A stretch of DNA of 64,000 nucleotides from Candidatus Eisenbacteria bacterium (GTDB taxonomy: Bacteria; Eisenbacteria; RBG-16-71-46; CAIMUX01; JAHJDP01), in NCBI GenBank assembly GCA_018831195.1, contig JAHJDP010000023.1, positions 62,001-126,000 on the forward strand, given 5' to 3'. Positions 1-7,752 of the stretch are shown one piece after another; within the stretch, counting starts at the first letter, position 1; each line of letters opens with the position of its first letter. Below the pieces are notes generated by a model, which saw nothing but the letters and a program-made list of their open reading frames with translations, was not told the origin of the DNA and did not search any database. Made by a program: the position numbers and the translations under genes.

Positions 1-24
1 CCCATCTTTAAAACCGAGACCTCC

Positions 25-56
25 GGCCGGTTTCAATCACTGAATTGAGACCGGCC
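25..56 (+). terminator. Hairpin terminator of a gene upstream of the window
   Basis: Arms GGCCGGTTTCAAT (25-37) and ATTGAGACCGGCC (44-56) pair over 13 positions with one G-U, around a 6-base loop. A short T run (AATCTTTTG) follows at 57-65. The shape fits a rho-independent terminator reading rightward, so a gene probably ends just before the window. The T run is short, so termination efficiency is uncertain. Confidence 0.55.
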
Positions 57-294
57 AATCTTTTGTCGCAGTTGCTTCAGAATCGGCCGGATGAGGCAAA
101 ATGCGGCCGCCGGGAAAGGGCGCGAAGGCCGAATCATTTTCCCACAGGTCGGCAAATCCTTCCTATGTCATCATATAGCCTCTCGTAACCCCTTGCCCTG
201 ATTTCCCTCCGCGGATGGCACATGCTTTGCAAAATGCATTACCGGTGAACTTCCCCAAACCAGGAGGACCAGAATCTCAAGGGAGTGAGACGAT

Positions 295-1446
295 ATGACA
301 CAACACCGCGTACTTTTGTTTCTTGGAGCCGGAGTGCTCGCGTTCATCTTCTCATGGGGCTGCGGCATTTCCGGCGACGGAGACATCTCACCCGGCGATC
401 CGACACCGGGTACATTGAGTATCAAGGATTTTAACGTCACGGATATCTCCGACAGCTCCGCCGTTCTCACTTGGAAAACCAGCGGCGACGCGATGGGTAT
501 CGTCCGTTATTCCAAGTCCTCTACATTGGTCAACACGGCCAGCCGCACAACTTCGATCGGCGCCAATCACATCGCCTCGATCATGGGTCTGGATCCTGAG
601 ACGACCTATTATTATGAGGTAACCGTCACCGACCCCCGCGGCCGGCAGGATCAGTTGACGGGGCAATCCCTTCGAACCCTGCCACCACTGGCGCTCAGCG
701 ACTCGACGGCGCCCAACATCACCGACTTGCATATCAAGGGAATCACCAGCAGCAAGGCCCTCATCGAGTGGCGGACGGATGATCACACCTGGGGCCAGGT
801 CTTTTACGGGTTAAGTACAAGTTATGGGTTCATCACATCGGAGCCGCTGTCTCCCAAGAGTTACAACCGCGGGCACAGCGTTATTCTCACGGAATTGACG
901 GAGAATACACAATATCACCTCAGCGTCGGCGTGAACAATATGCCGGGCCTTCAGAGCTTCAGCGAAAACTTCCCGTTCCGAACTCTGGCCCGCCCGACCA
1001 TCTCATTCTCACCCGACACCATTCATGCGGGCGCCGACGAATTCCAAATCGCCATCCATATCGAGAATGTGGAAAACCTCGCCGGGCTTGCGATCACCAT
1101 CGCCTATGAGCCGGCGAAAATGGAAGTCATCCGACTTGAACAGGGTCCCTTCTTCTACGGAAACAATCCCTTTCTTTTGTTACGGGATCAGACCGCGGGA
1201 ATCGGACGTTTCAGATTCGACGCCAGCTGGGGTCTCATCATTGAAGATGACGAGCCGATCGGCACAAAGGCCGATGGCGGCGGCGATATTGCTTACATGA
1301 TCTGCAAGTCCATCGCATCCGGAACGGCTTCACTTATCTTTATCACGGCCGACTCTGACGGAGACGGCAAGGCCGAAACCCGGTTGCTGGATCACAATCG
1401 CTTGGAGATTGACTACCACAGCGAACACGGTTTTGTGATCCGTTAA
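295..1446 (+). CDS. Secreted lipoprotein with two Fn3 domains and a cohesin-like domain
   Basis: 383 residues. The N-terminus has a hydrophobic stretch ending in FIFSWGC, a loose lipobox, so lipid attachment at Cys23 is likely but not certain. Two fibronectin type III-like domains follow (about residues 40-125 and 133-228), each with a W-[KR]T strand and the YYYEVTVTD / YHLSVGVNN strand typical of Fn3. The last 145 residues look like a cohesin fold (DEFQIAIHIENVENLAGLAI, then repeated beta strands). GGGAG at 281-285, nine bases upstream, supports this ATG. It lies 27 bases before the next gene, a giant surface protein with dockerin-like and cohesin segments, so the two are probably co-transcribed and may interact at the cell surface. 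It has no C-terminal FlgD-like tag. No enzymatic motif is visible; a structural or binding role is inferred. Confidence 0.75.
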   Translation: MTQHRVLLFLGAGVLAFIFSWGCGISGDGDISPGDPTPGTLSIKDFNVTDISDSSAVLTWKTSGDAMGIVRYSKSSTLVNTASRTTSIGANHIASIMGLDPETTYYYEVTVTDPRGRQDQLTGQSLRTLPPLALSDSTAPNITDLHIKGITSSKALIEWRTDDHTWGQVFYGLSTSYGFITSEPLSPKSYNRGHSVILTELTENTQYHLSVGVNNMPGLQSFSENFPFRTLARPTISFSPDTIHAGADEFQIAIHIENVENLAGLAITIAYEPAKMEVIRLEQGPFFYGNNPFLLLRDQTAGIGRFRFDASWGLIIEDDEPIGTKADGGGDIAYMICKSIASGTASLIFITADSDGDGKAETRLLDHNRLEIDYHSEHGFVIR

Positions 1447-1473
1447 ATGGGAACCCAAATGGAGATTAATGCC

Positions 1474-4400
1474 ATGGACGGCAAAATTTATAAACAGTGT
1501 GCTCGTGTGGTTGTCCTCCTCATAGGTCTGCTGTGGTCGGGGCAAGGGCTAGCGGCCCCGACCTACACAGCAGTCATCGAGTGGAACGGCCCCTACTTCA
1601 ACGCTATTAACGCAGCGGGTCTTGATCAAATGGTGAACAATCCCGTCTCCGACATTCCCTTTCAGGGTTCCAAGGGGATCGGTGCGCGGTATGCCGCTGA
1701 CGGACGCAAGATGGTCTATGTCTTGGACGGCGGTAATGACCGGATCCAGGGTTTCGAGGTCAGCGCAACCTATGTCATTGATGACTCGGATAATTTCACA
1801 TTCCAAGCGCTTGGTGTGACGCCGGCGGCCCAGGAATGGGACACCGATCAGATCGTCCTGGCCGAATACGGGGATCCGGCCGCAAACTGGGTCATCCCCT
1901 ATACAGAGGTCGTGATCATTGATGGAACGACTTGGGGATGGGTCGCTAACCTCACCGGTTTCACAGCCGCCGATAAAGTCTATACGATCGATTACGATGA
2001 CGCCTCCGCCGCGCCGGAAGTGGTGCTGCCGGCGAACTCTCTGTCGTCCACGAGCTCTTTTGAGATTCGTTACCTGGTGACGGATTATCAAGGCGGCGGC
2101 ACGGCGGCCTTCGGATTGGGCGACCTCGACTACGGTAATTCCTCTGGGGCCTCGGTTGCGCTTGTCGAGTTCGATGAAGCCACCGGCGGACCGGCCAGTT
2201 TCCAGGATCTCGCCTCCATCATGGTAGCCCAAAATGAAAACACCGCAACATCAGATGACATCTTCGTTATTGATGAAGCGGACAACAGCGGCAGCCAGAA
2301 TGAGGAGTTCTTTGTTTATACGGTGACGGCGGCCGGTGTGGAGTCGTACCAACAGGCGTATGACGACGTCCTGACGAATCCGACCGATGTGTATGTGGCC
2401 TGGAGTGGAGCCAGTGTGATCGCGGCGCAGGCGGCGGTCGGCGGCGGCGCGACGTTTTGGGATGACGCGGGCGGCGCTGCGGCGATCACTGATCCGAATC
2501 AAGTGACAGGCCATACCTACCGGGCGACCAGCGCGGGCGGCAATGTCACGATCACCGATCTCACGACAAACCGCGTCCTGGTTTCATCAACGGCCTACGC
2601 CAACCTCGCCGATCCGCTGTTGGTCGTTCCTGGCATCTCCGCGGATATCCCCGCGGCCGATCCCGGGGCGGCTGATTACGACTGGGCGACGACCGTATCC
2701 ACGATCAACCATTACGCCTTTATCGCCGATGCCGGTGCGAATCGTATCAAGGTTGTCGAGATCGGCAATTTCGCCTGGGCCGGCGATGAGCTCCCCGGCG
2801 ACGCGAAAACAATGACGGCTCAACCGGCGGGCGCCGGACTTGTCGGCGCGACGGCCGACGTAGAATACGATTTGACCACCCCGGGAACCGTTCCCGACAA
2901 TTGGGTGACTTGGACATTGACCGCTCCGATTAAAGAAGGCTCGCTCGATGAAATGACACTCGATCCCGACGGGACGCCCGCAACCTGGACCCGGATTGAC
3001 AATCTGCAGACCGCGGGTCCCGGCGACCAGGTTTATGAGTTGGATTGGAGAACGGGGCAGATCACTTTCGGTGACGGCGTTCACGGCGAGAAACCGGCCG
3101 CCGCCACCGATATCCGATTCACATATACCGTGACGCCGGATGTCCTTCGCTATGGCACTGTCGGCAGCGGCAATGGACAATTCAGCAATCCGCACGGGAT
3201 TTGCGCGCGTTGGAACTCGAGCTTGGGCTACTATGATGTCTATGTGGCTGATTCGGGTAACGACCGGATTCAAAAGCTGGCCTTCCACCCGCCCGAACCG
3301 GCCCTGCAAATCCCCGCTTACATACAATATGTCACCCAGTGGAGCACCGCCTCCTCGGGATCCGATGACCTCGTCACCCCCTGGGATCTGGATGTTGAGG
3401 ATGACGGCAGCGGTGATGTTTATGTCGCGGTTGTCGACGCCGGCAATGATCGCATCGTGATCTATCATGATGTAGAAGCGGAGGGCGGCGGGGGTGCCAC
3501 CGCTCCATCATACAGTACGTCCTTCGGCTCGACCGGCAACACACTCGGTGGTTTTGTACAGGCCGAAACCGTCGATCTCGTCGACAACGGAGCTGTTCTG
3601 GATGTTTATGTATCGGACGGCTCCAGAGACCGCGCCGTGAAGTTTGAAGCGGCTCCGGTCCCGACGATCGCGCTGACCTTTACGGGCGCAAGCGCCCTGC
3701 CGACGAGCTTCCCGCCCTCTTCATCTTATACATTCACCTTCTCAACACAGAATGCCCCTGACGGCGGCTGGGTCGATTTCTATTATGATACCGCCTCAAC
3801 CTTCGATGCGGGCACGGCGGAACTCTGCTTCACTGCGGGAACGATATCTCCATCGGCCGGCACGACCGGATGGACTTTCTCGGCTTCACCGTCGGGCACA
3901 CCGGCGGATGGGACCTACTACCTCTACGCGATCCTGCGCGACGGCCTCGGCGGCCTCACCGCTCAGGATCAATCAGCGAGCACCGAATTGCTGACAATCG
4001 ACAGCGCTCTCACGACCGCATTGGCCGTGCGGGATCAGCGGGACGGGGACAAGGCTCTGCTCTTCCAGAACAACATGGAACAGTCGATTGAGATGCGTTT
4101 GATCTATCCCGACAGTGTTGTCGGCGCCTCCTACGGTGGAACCTTCCCCGCCGATTACCTTCAAATTGAAGGGATCGCACCGGGGAACGCCTGGGCGGGA
4201 ACCGGCTACACCGACCTGCTCTTTAACAGCACTTATGACAATATCTCCGGGACCTATCTCATCTCGGCATCCGTCACCGGCGCGCCGACCGGCTTGAACG
4301 GCGCCGGCCCCTACGTTGTCGCGACGGTCCGGATGAAGGCGAAATCCACCGCCGTGACCGAGCAAACCCGGATCCAATCCGGATCGGTGGCCTTGAACAC

Positions 4401-5505
4401 GAATCTCTCCCAGATAACCGATATCAACGGCGATGCCCCGATCGTGTGGAACCGGTACGCCCTCGACGCCAAGGTCGCTTACCTCGGTGATATCGCCAAC
4501 ACAACAGCAGGGACCGACTCGACCGTTCCCGTTCAACGACCGAATCCCGATGGGTATATCAATTTCGCAGATCAGATTGCCTTCACATTAGGATGGAACG
4601 GTGAAAACGGCATACAGGATCCGATCGCCGATATCGGCCCTGCGTCCGGATCGGCCCCCAGTTTGATTCCGGCGCCGGACAACAGCTGGGATGTCGACGA
4701 TCTTCTGTCCTTCAGCACCCAGTTCTCCTGGTTCGCCTCTAAGGGTTATACAGGATCGCAGACCCTCAGCGCTTCTTGGAATCCTGCCTTTATGCCCCTG
4801 AATGATCCAGTGGAAGGCGCCGCCGAAATTAACGCTCGCTCCGATATGGAGACGGGGATCGAACCGATCCAAACGGTCGAGATCGTCGCCAGCCATGTTG
4901 AAGGATTAATGGGCGCCATGATCCGGCTCAGTTATGACGATTCGCAGATGGAATTCCTCGGCGCCGAGGACGGCGGTTTGCTGGGTCGCAGCGGCGGCTA
5001 TGTCATGTTCCACACAATCGAGGGAGCAGGCCGGGTTGAAATCGACGCCACCCGCCTGCATCCGGAAGATCCCGGTGTCGACGGCGAGGGTGTTATCGCA
5101 CGTTTCCATTTCAGAGTATTAAAAGGGAACGAGGCGCCCTTGATGATGGCTTACGACCTGAGAGATAAGTGCAACCATGTCATTGCACGCGGAGAAAAGG
5201 ATCTCGCAGGAACATCGGAACCGGTCTATCTCGCGGCGCTTTATCAAAACGTGCCGAACCCGGTCCGCCCGACAACAAGCATCACGTATGCCCTGCCGCG
5301 GCAGGCTGACGCCAGGCTGGCCATCTATGATGTCCGGGGCCGGCAGATCCGTCTGTTGTCCGAGGGACCGCATACAGCCGGTTACCACACCATTGTCTGG
5401 GATGGCCGTAGTGACATGGGTGAACGGGCCGCCAGCGGCGTCTACTTCTATATGTTGAATACGGAAGAGATCCGTATCAGCAGGAAACTTTTAGTCACAC
5501 GGTAA
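1474..5505 (+). CDS. Giant secreted NHL-repeat protein with dockerin-like, cohesin and FlgD-like C-terminal domains
   Basis: 1343 residues from the ATG at 1474, preceded by GGAG at 1461-1464 and followed by a clean signal peptide ending LWSGQGLAAP. An in-frame ATG at 1447 directly after the previous stop is less likely. NHL/beta-propeller motifs recur (VYVLDGGNDRIQGF, AFIADAGANRIKVVE, VYVADSGNDRIQKL, YVAVVDAGNDRIVIY), interrupted by Ig-like inserts. Two dockerin-like loops follow (NPDGYINFADQIAF and DNSWDVDDLLSF); the first lacks the leading Asp of a canonical calcium loop. A cohesin domain (VEIVASHVEGLMGAMIRLSY onward) and the FlgD-like Ig module (NVPNPVRPTTSITYAL, YDVRGRQIRLL, VWDGRSDMGERAASGVYFY) close the protein. 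The tag suggests export and surface anchoring by a T9SS-like or related route, though no secretion machinery is in the window. Probable role: surface scaffold or adhesin. Confidence 0.8.
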   Translation: MDGKIYKQCARVVVLLIGLLWSGQGLAAPTYTAVIEWNGPYFNAINAAGLDQMVNNPVSDIPFQGSKGIGARYAADGRKMVYVLDGGNDRIQGFEVSATYVIDDSDNFTFQALGVTPAAQEWDTDQIVLAEYGDPAANWVIPYTEVVIIDGTTWGWVANLTGFTAADKVYTIDYDDASAAPEVVLPANSLSSTSSFEIRYLVTDYQGGGTAAFGLGDLDYGNSSGASVALVEFDEATGGPASFQDLASIMVAQNENTATSDDIFVIDEADNSGSQNEEFFVYTVTAAGVESYQQAYDDVLTNPTDVYVAWSGASVIAAQAAVGGGATFWDDAGGAAAITDPNQVTGHTYRATSAGGNVTITDLTTNRVLVSSTAYANLADPLLVVPGISADIPAADPGAADYDWATTVSTINHYAFIADAGANRIKVVEIGNFAWAGDELPGDAKTMTAQPAGAGLVGATADVEYDLTTPGTVPDNWVTWTLTAPIKEGSLDEMTLDPDGTPATWTRIDNLQTAGPGDQVYELDWRTGQITFGDGVHGEKPAAATDIRFTYTVTPDVLRYGTVGSGNGQFSNPHGICARWNSSLGYYDVYVADSGNDRIQKLAFHPPEPALQIPAYIQYVTQWSTASSGSDDLVTPWDLDVEDDGSGDVYVAVVDAGNDRIVIYHDVEAEGGGGATAPSYSTSFGSTGNTLGGFVQAETVDLVDNGAVLDVYVSDGSRDRAVKFEAAPVPTIALTFTGASALPTSFPPSSSYTFTFSTQNAPDGGWVDFYYDTASTFDAGTAELCFTAGTISPSAGTTGWTFSASPSGTPADGTYYLYAILRDGLGGLTAQDQSASTELLTIDSALTTALAVRDQRDGDKALLFQNNMEQSIEMRLIYPDSVVGASYGGTFPADYLQIEGIAPGNAWAGTGYTDLLFNSTYDNISGTYLISASVTGAPTGLNGAGPYVVATVRMKAKSTAVTEQTRIQSGSVALNTNLSQITDINGDAPIVWNRYALDAKVAYLGDIANTTAGTDSTVPVQRPNPDGYINFADQIAFTLGWNGENGIQDPIADIGPASGSAPSLIPAPDNSWDVDDLLSFSTQFSWFASKGYTGSQTLSASWNPAFMPLNDPVEGAAEINARSDMETGIEPIQTVEIVASHVEGLMGAMIRLSYDDSQMEFLGAEDGGLLGRSGGYVMFHTIEGAGRVEIDATRLHPEDPGVDGEGVIARFHFRVLKGNEAPLMMAYDLRDKCNHVIARGEKDLAGTSEPVYLAALYQNVPNPVRPTTSITYALPRQADARLAIYDVRGRQIRLLSEGPHTAGYHTIVWDGRSDMGERAASGVYFYMLNTEEIRISRKLLVTR

Positions 5506-5507
5506 TT

Positions 5508-5562
5508 CTAGGGGGCGCCGGTGCGGGAAGTTCCCTCCTCCCGTTCCGGCAACGCCCCCTAG
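5508..5562 (+). terminator. Nested 55-base hairpin three bases after a stop codon
   Basis: The outer arms CTAGGGGGCG (5508-5517) and CGCCCCCTAG (5553-5562) are perfect complements. Inside them CCGG pairs with CCGG (5518-5521/5546-5549) and CGGGA with TCCCG (5524-5528/5539-5543). There is no T tract, so it is not a standard intrinsic terminator. It may end or protect the long surface-protein mRNA. Confidence 0.5.
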
Positions 5563-5649
5563 CGGATAACCACCGCAAGTGGCACGGCCCTTGCGATGAT
5601 AGCGTGGGGATGCATGGCCGTCGTCGAAGGGATGGCCAAAGGGAGACAG

Positions 5650-6972
5650 ATGAGGATCGTTTGGATCGCAGGTCTTATCTTGTTGTGCGCAACAAGTTAC
5701 ACATATGCGGCAACATCCATTTGGCCGGTCCCGGCCGATGGTGACCTGAATCATCTGGCCTACGCCGATGGTCCGGCGCCCGGCGAACTTTTCCTACGAT
5801 ACCAGTACGACCAGGAAAAATCTTCCGCCCCGACCTTTGTGACCAACAGGTTTTCAGCGCTCTATGGGGTTACACATTGGTTGGCTGTCGGCGCTTCCTT
5901 CCCTTTCCACGAGCAACTGCTTGGGGAGCTTCACAAGCAGGGCCCTGGAGATACCTCCATTCAAGCGAGGCTTCACACTTGGCTCAGCGAAGACAGTGAA
6001 ATCAGGGGAAGCCTTCGTTTCGCTCTCAGCCTTCCAACAGGGTTTGACGAAGAGAAGCCGCCTCTGGCCGAATTTACAAGCCGGACACACGATCTTCTCG
6101 CCGAGGGATCCCTTCAATGGAAGAGTTCACTCGTTAGTGTCATGTTGTCACCCGGCCTCTGGATGCCGGGAGGCGATAAATCGATGGCCCTGACGGGCGG
6201 CGCCGGCGTCGATTGGTACGATGGACTGCCCTTCGGCTTCGCGTTGCGGGGGGAATATTTCTCCCAATACAACCTTACCGATAAGGATTTCCAATCAGAG
6301 GTTTTTGGCGGTATCCGCCACTCCCTTTTTTGGGGATTTGGGTTGGAGTTCGGTGTTAACCGGGAATTGCTTTCCGGTATTGAAGCGCCGACAACGATGT
6401 CATTCCGCTTCAGCAAGGGCCGGCAGACATTGGTGCGGGGCTTCGTACCATATCGACCGGCTGACAGGTTCATGACGGTAATCCTCGAGTCCCCGGCTCA
6501 AGAGGGAACAGGGAAGGATCCCAACGGTTTTCTGGATATGGTGAAAGATCGGCTCCTGGCTCAACTTTCACAAACTCCGGAATTCCGAGTTCGGTCAGCG
6601 GCCGATGCCGCTGCTCTTGGGAGCGGGGAACCGGTCGTCACGGTGTCGACGAATCTTGTGGGGATTTCTGAAGGCAACGATCGAGGCCTCAGCATCCCGC
6701 ATATCCTTTCGTCACCCCGGGCGACAATCAATGTAACGATGAGGCTTATTGTTAAAGACGGAATCTATGGGTCTACCCTCCATGAGACCTTACTTCACAG
6801 CAAAATCCGGCGAGGAATGGGGATGGAACTCCTACCGATCGGTTCCGATGAGGACCGAATGGTGCCGCCGCCGGAAGTTCGCCGGGCGCTCATGGAAGAA
6901 GCCGCCCGGCGAATCGCCATCGATGTGGAGACGGAGCTGTTAGGTGTTCTGGCGGTAGTGGAGGGTACTTAG
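5650..6972 (+). CDS. Predicted outer-membrane beta-barrel-like protein with a C-terminal periplasmic domain
   Basis: 440 residues from the ATG at 5650 (GGGAG at 5641-5645), which begins a clear signal peptide MRIVWIAGLILLCATSYTYA. An upstream in-frame ATG at 5596 would put 18 polar residues before it. Residues about 25-270 alternate aromatic and hydrophobic strands with short turns (LFLRYQYDQEKSS, LAVGASFPFHEQLLG, SLRFALSLPTGFDEE, FGFALRGEYFSQYNL, FGGIRHSLFWGFGLEFGV), the look of a transporter-type outer-membrane barrel. After about residue 285 the character changes to an alpha/beta domain (FMTVILESPAQ, VVTVSTNLVGI, INVTMRLIVKDG) ending in a long helix. I do not recognise a named family for the second part. 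It follows the surface-protein genes and probably belongs to the same envelope cluster; function unknown. Confidence 0.6.
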   Translation: MRIVWIAGLILLCATSYTYAATSIWPVPADGDLNHLAYADGPAPGELFLRYQYDQEKSSAPTFVTNRFSALYGVTHWLAVGASFPFHEQLLGELHKQGPGDTSIQARLHTWLSEDSEIRGSLRFALSLPTGFDEEKPPLAEFTSRTHDLLAEGSLQWKSSLVSVMLSPGLWMPGGDKSMALTGGAGVDWYDGLPFGFALRGEYFSQYNLTDKDFQSEVFGGIRHSLFWGFGLEFGVNRELLSGIEAPTTMSFRFSKGRQTLVRGFVPYRPADRFMTVILESPAQEGTGKDPNGFLDMVKDRLLAQLSQTPEFRVRSAADAAALGSGEPVVTVSTNLVGISEGNDRGLSIPHILSSPRATINVTMRLIVKDGIYGSTLHETLLHSKIRRGMGMELLPIGSDEDRMVPPPEVRRALMEEAARRIAIDVETELLGVLAVVEGT

Positions 6973-7041
6973 GAAGGCCGCACCGGTGAGGGTGGCCGAT
7001 CTTTAATCGGAACTTTCACAAAACAGGAGGTGAATAGGCCT

Positions 7042-7485
7042 GTGAGTCATACCAGCAGAATGACAAAGATAACAAGGTACAATGGTGCTGACGGGAAGAG
7101 ACCCCGATTCGCCCGTCTCTCCTTTTGGGGGGTCTTGTTCGGTCTTCTGACCGTTGCGGTGATCCTCCCATCCTGCAAAACCGGTAACGACCCCGTGAGT
7201 CCGCAAACCGGAATTCAGCTGCAGCTGGATGTCATGCCCCTTTTGCTCAAGGCCGACACCCTCAGCAGCTCGACCGTTTGGGCGACCCTCAAGGTGAATG
7301 GTGAGCCGGCGCCCGATAGTACAGCGGTTTATTTTCTAGCCTCTCCCGGAAAAATCGACCCGGTCGCCTATACGAGGGATGGGCTGGCGGTTGTCTCCTA
7401 TCGCAGTGTCAATGAACCGGGGATCGCGATCATCGTGGGTCAGGCACTGGCCATTCGGGATACGGTGCGGGTCACGCTTTATTAA
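7042..7485 (+). CDS. Small lipoprotein with invasin-like Ig domain
   Basis: 147 residues. The best start is GTG at 7042, eight bases after GGAGGTGA (7026-7033), a near-perfect anti-Shine-Dalgarno match; the GTG at 7030 lies inside that site. A hydrophobic segment (WGVLFGLLTVAVILPSC) ends at a cysteine that could be lipidated. The rest resembles a Big_1/invasin-type Ig fold that lists constraints on variables (LKADTLSSSTVWATLKVNGE, STAVYFLASPGKIDP, VVSYRSVNEPGIAIIVG). Such domains are common in extracellular tethers. It follows the barrel-like gene by about 70 bases on the same strand, so a shared envelope role is inferred. No catalytic motif is seen. Confidence 0.65.
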   Translation: MSHTSRMTKITRYNGADGKRPRFARLSFWGVLFGLLTVAVILPSCKTGNDPVSPQTGIQLQLDVMPLLLKADTLSSSTVWATLKVNGEPAPDSTAVYFLASPGKIDPVAYTRDGLAVVSYRSVNEPGIAIIVGQALAIRDTVRVTLY

Positions 7486-7493
7486 AAAGAAAG

Positions 7494-7559
7494 GCGGTCA
7501 CCCGAACTTCCACTTAGAGCCTGGCCGCGTGGCTACCAAGTTTCCCTACGGGTGACCGC
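7494..7559 (+). ncRNA. Nested stem structure (66 bases) in the 3' region, family unknown
   Basis: Outer arms GCGGTCACCCG (7494-7504) and CGGGTGACCGC (7549-7559) pair perfectly over 11 bases. Inside, AACTT (7505-7509) pairs with AAGTT (7538-7542) and AGCC (7518-7521) with GGCT (7531-7534), giving a coaxial three-helix layout with unpaired CCACTTAG and ACC segments. It starts nine bases after a stop codon and is followed by a separate T-rich terminator, so it is not simply the end of transcription. I compared it from memory with common riboswitches and found no match. Strand + is assumed from the upstream gene. Confidence 0.4.
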
Positions 7560-7682
7560 ATTTCCGACAACAGGCTCTTGGGGAGGGATACCTGTCATCT
7601 ATGTATTAAAATATCGCATACTCTAAATAAGATGTCAACATGTAAAATCTATTTTTTTGTATCTTTTTAAGAAAAAGAGGAT

Positions 7683-7740
7683 CGGCGGCGTAACCGCTTG
7701 TAAATCAAACCGTTACGCCGCCGTCATTTTTTATTTTTTC
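7683..7740. terminator. Bidirectional rho-independent terminator
   Basis: CGGCGGCGTAAC (7683-7694) and GTTACGCCGCCG (7712-7723) form a perfect 12-base stem. On the + strand it is followed by TCATTTTTTATTTTTT (7724-7739). On the minus strand it is followed by CTCTTTTTCTT. It sits between convergent genes ending at 7485 (+) and 7753 (-), where it can stop both transcripts. Confidence 0.85.
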
Positions 7741-7752
7741 TGCGGCGCCGCG

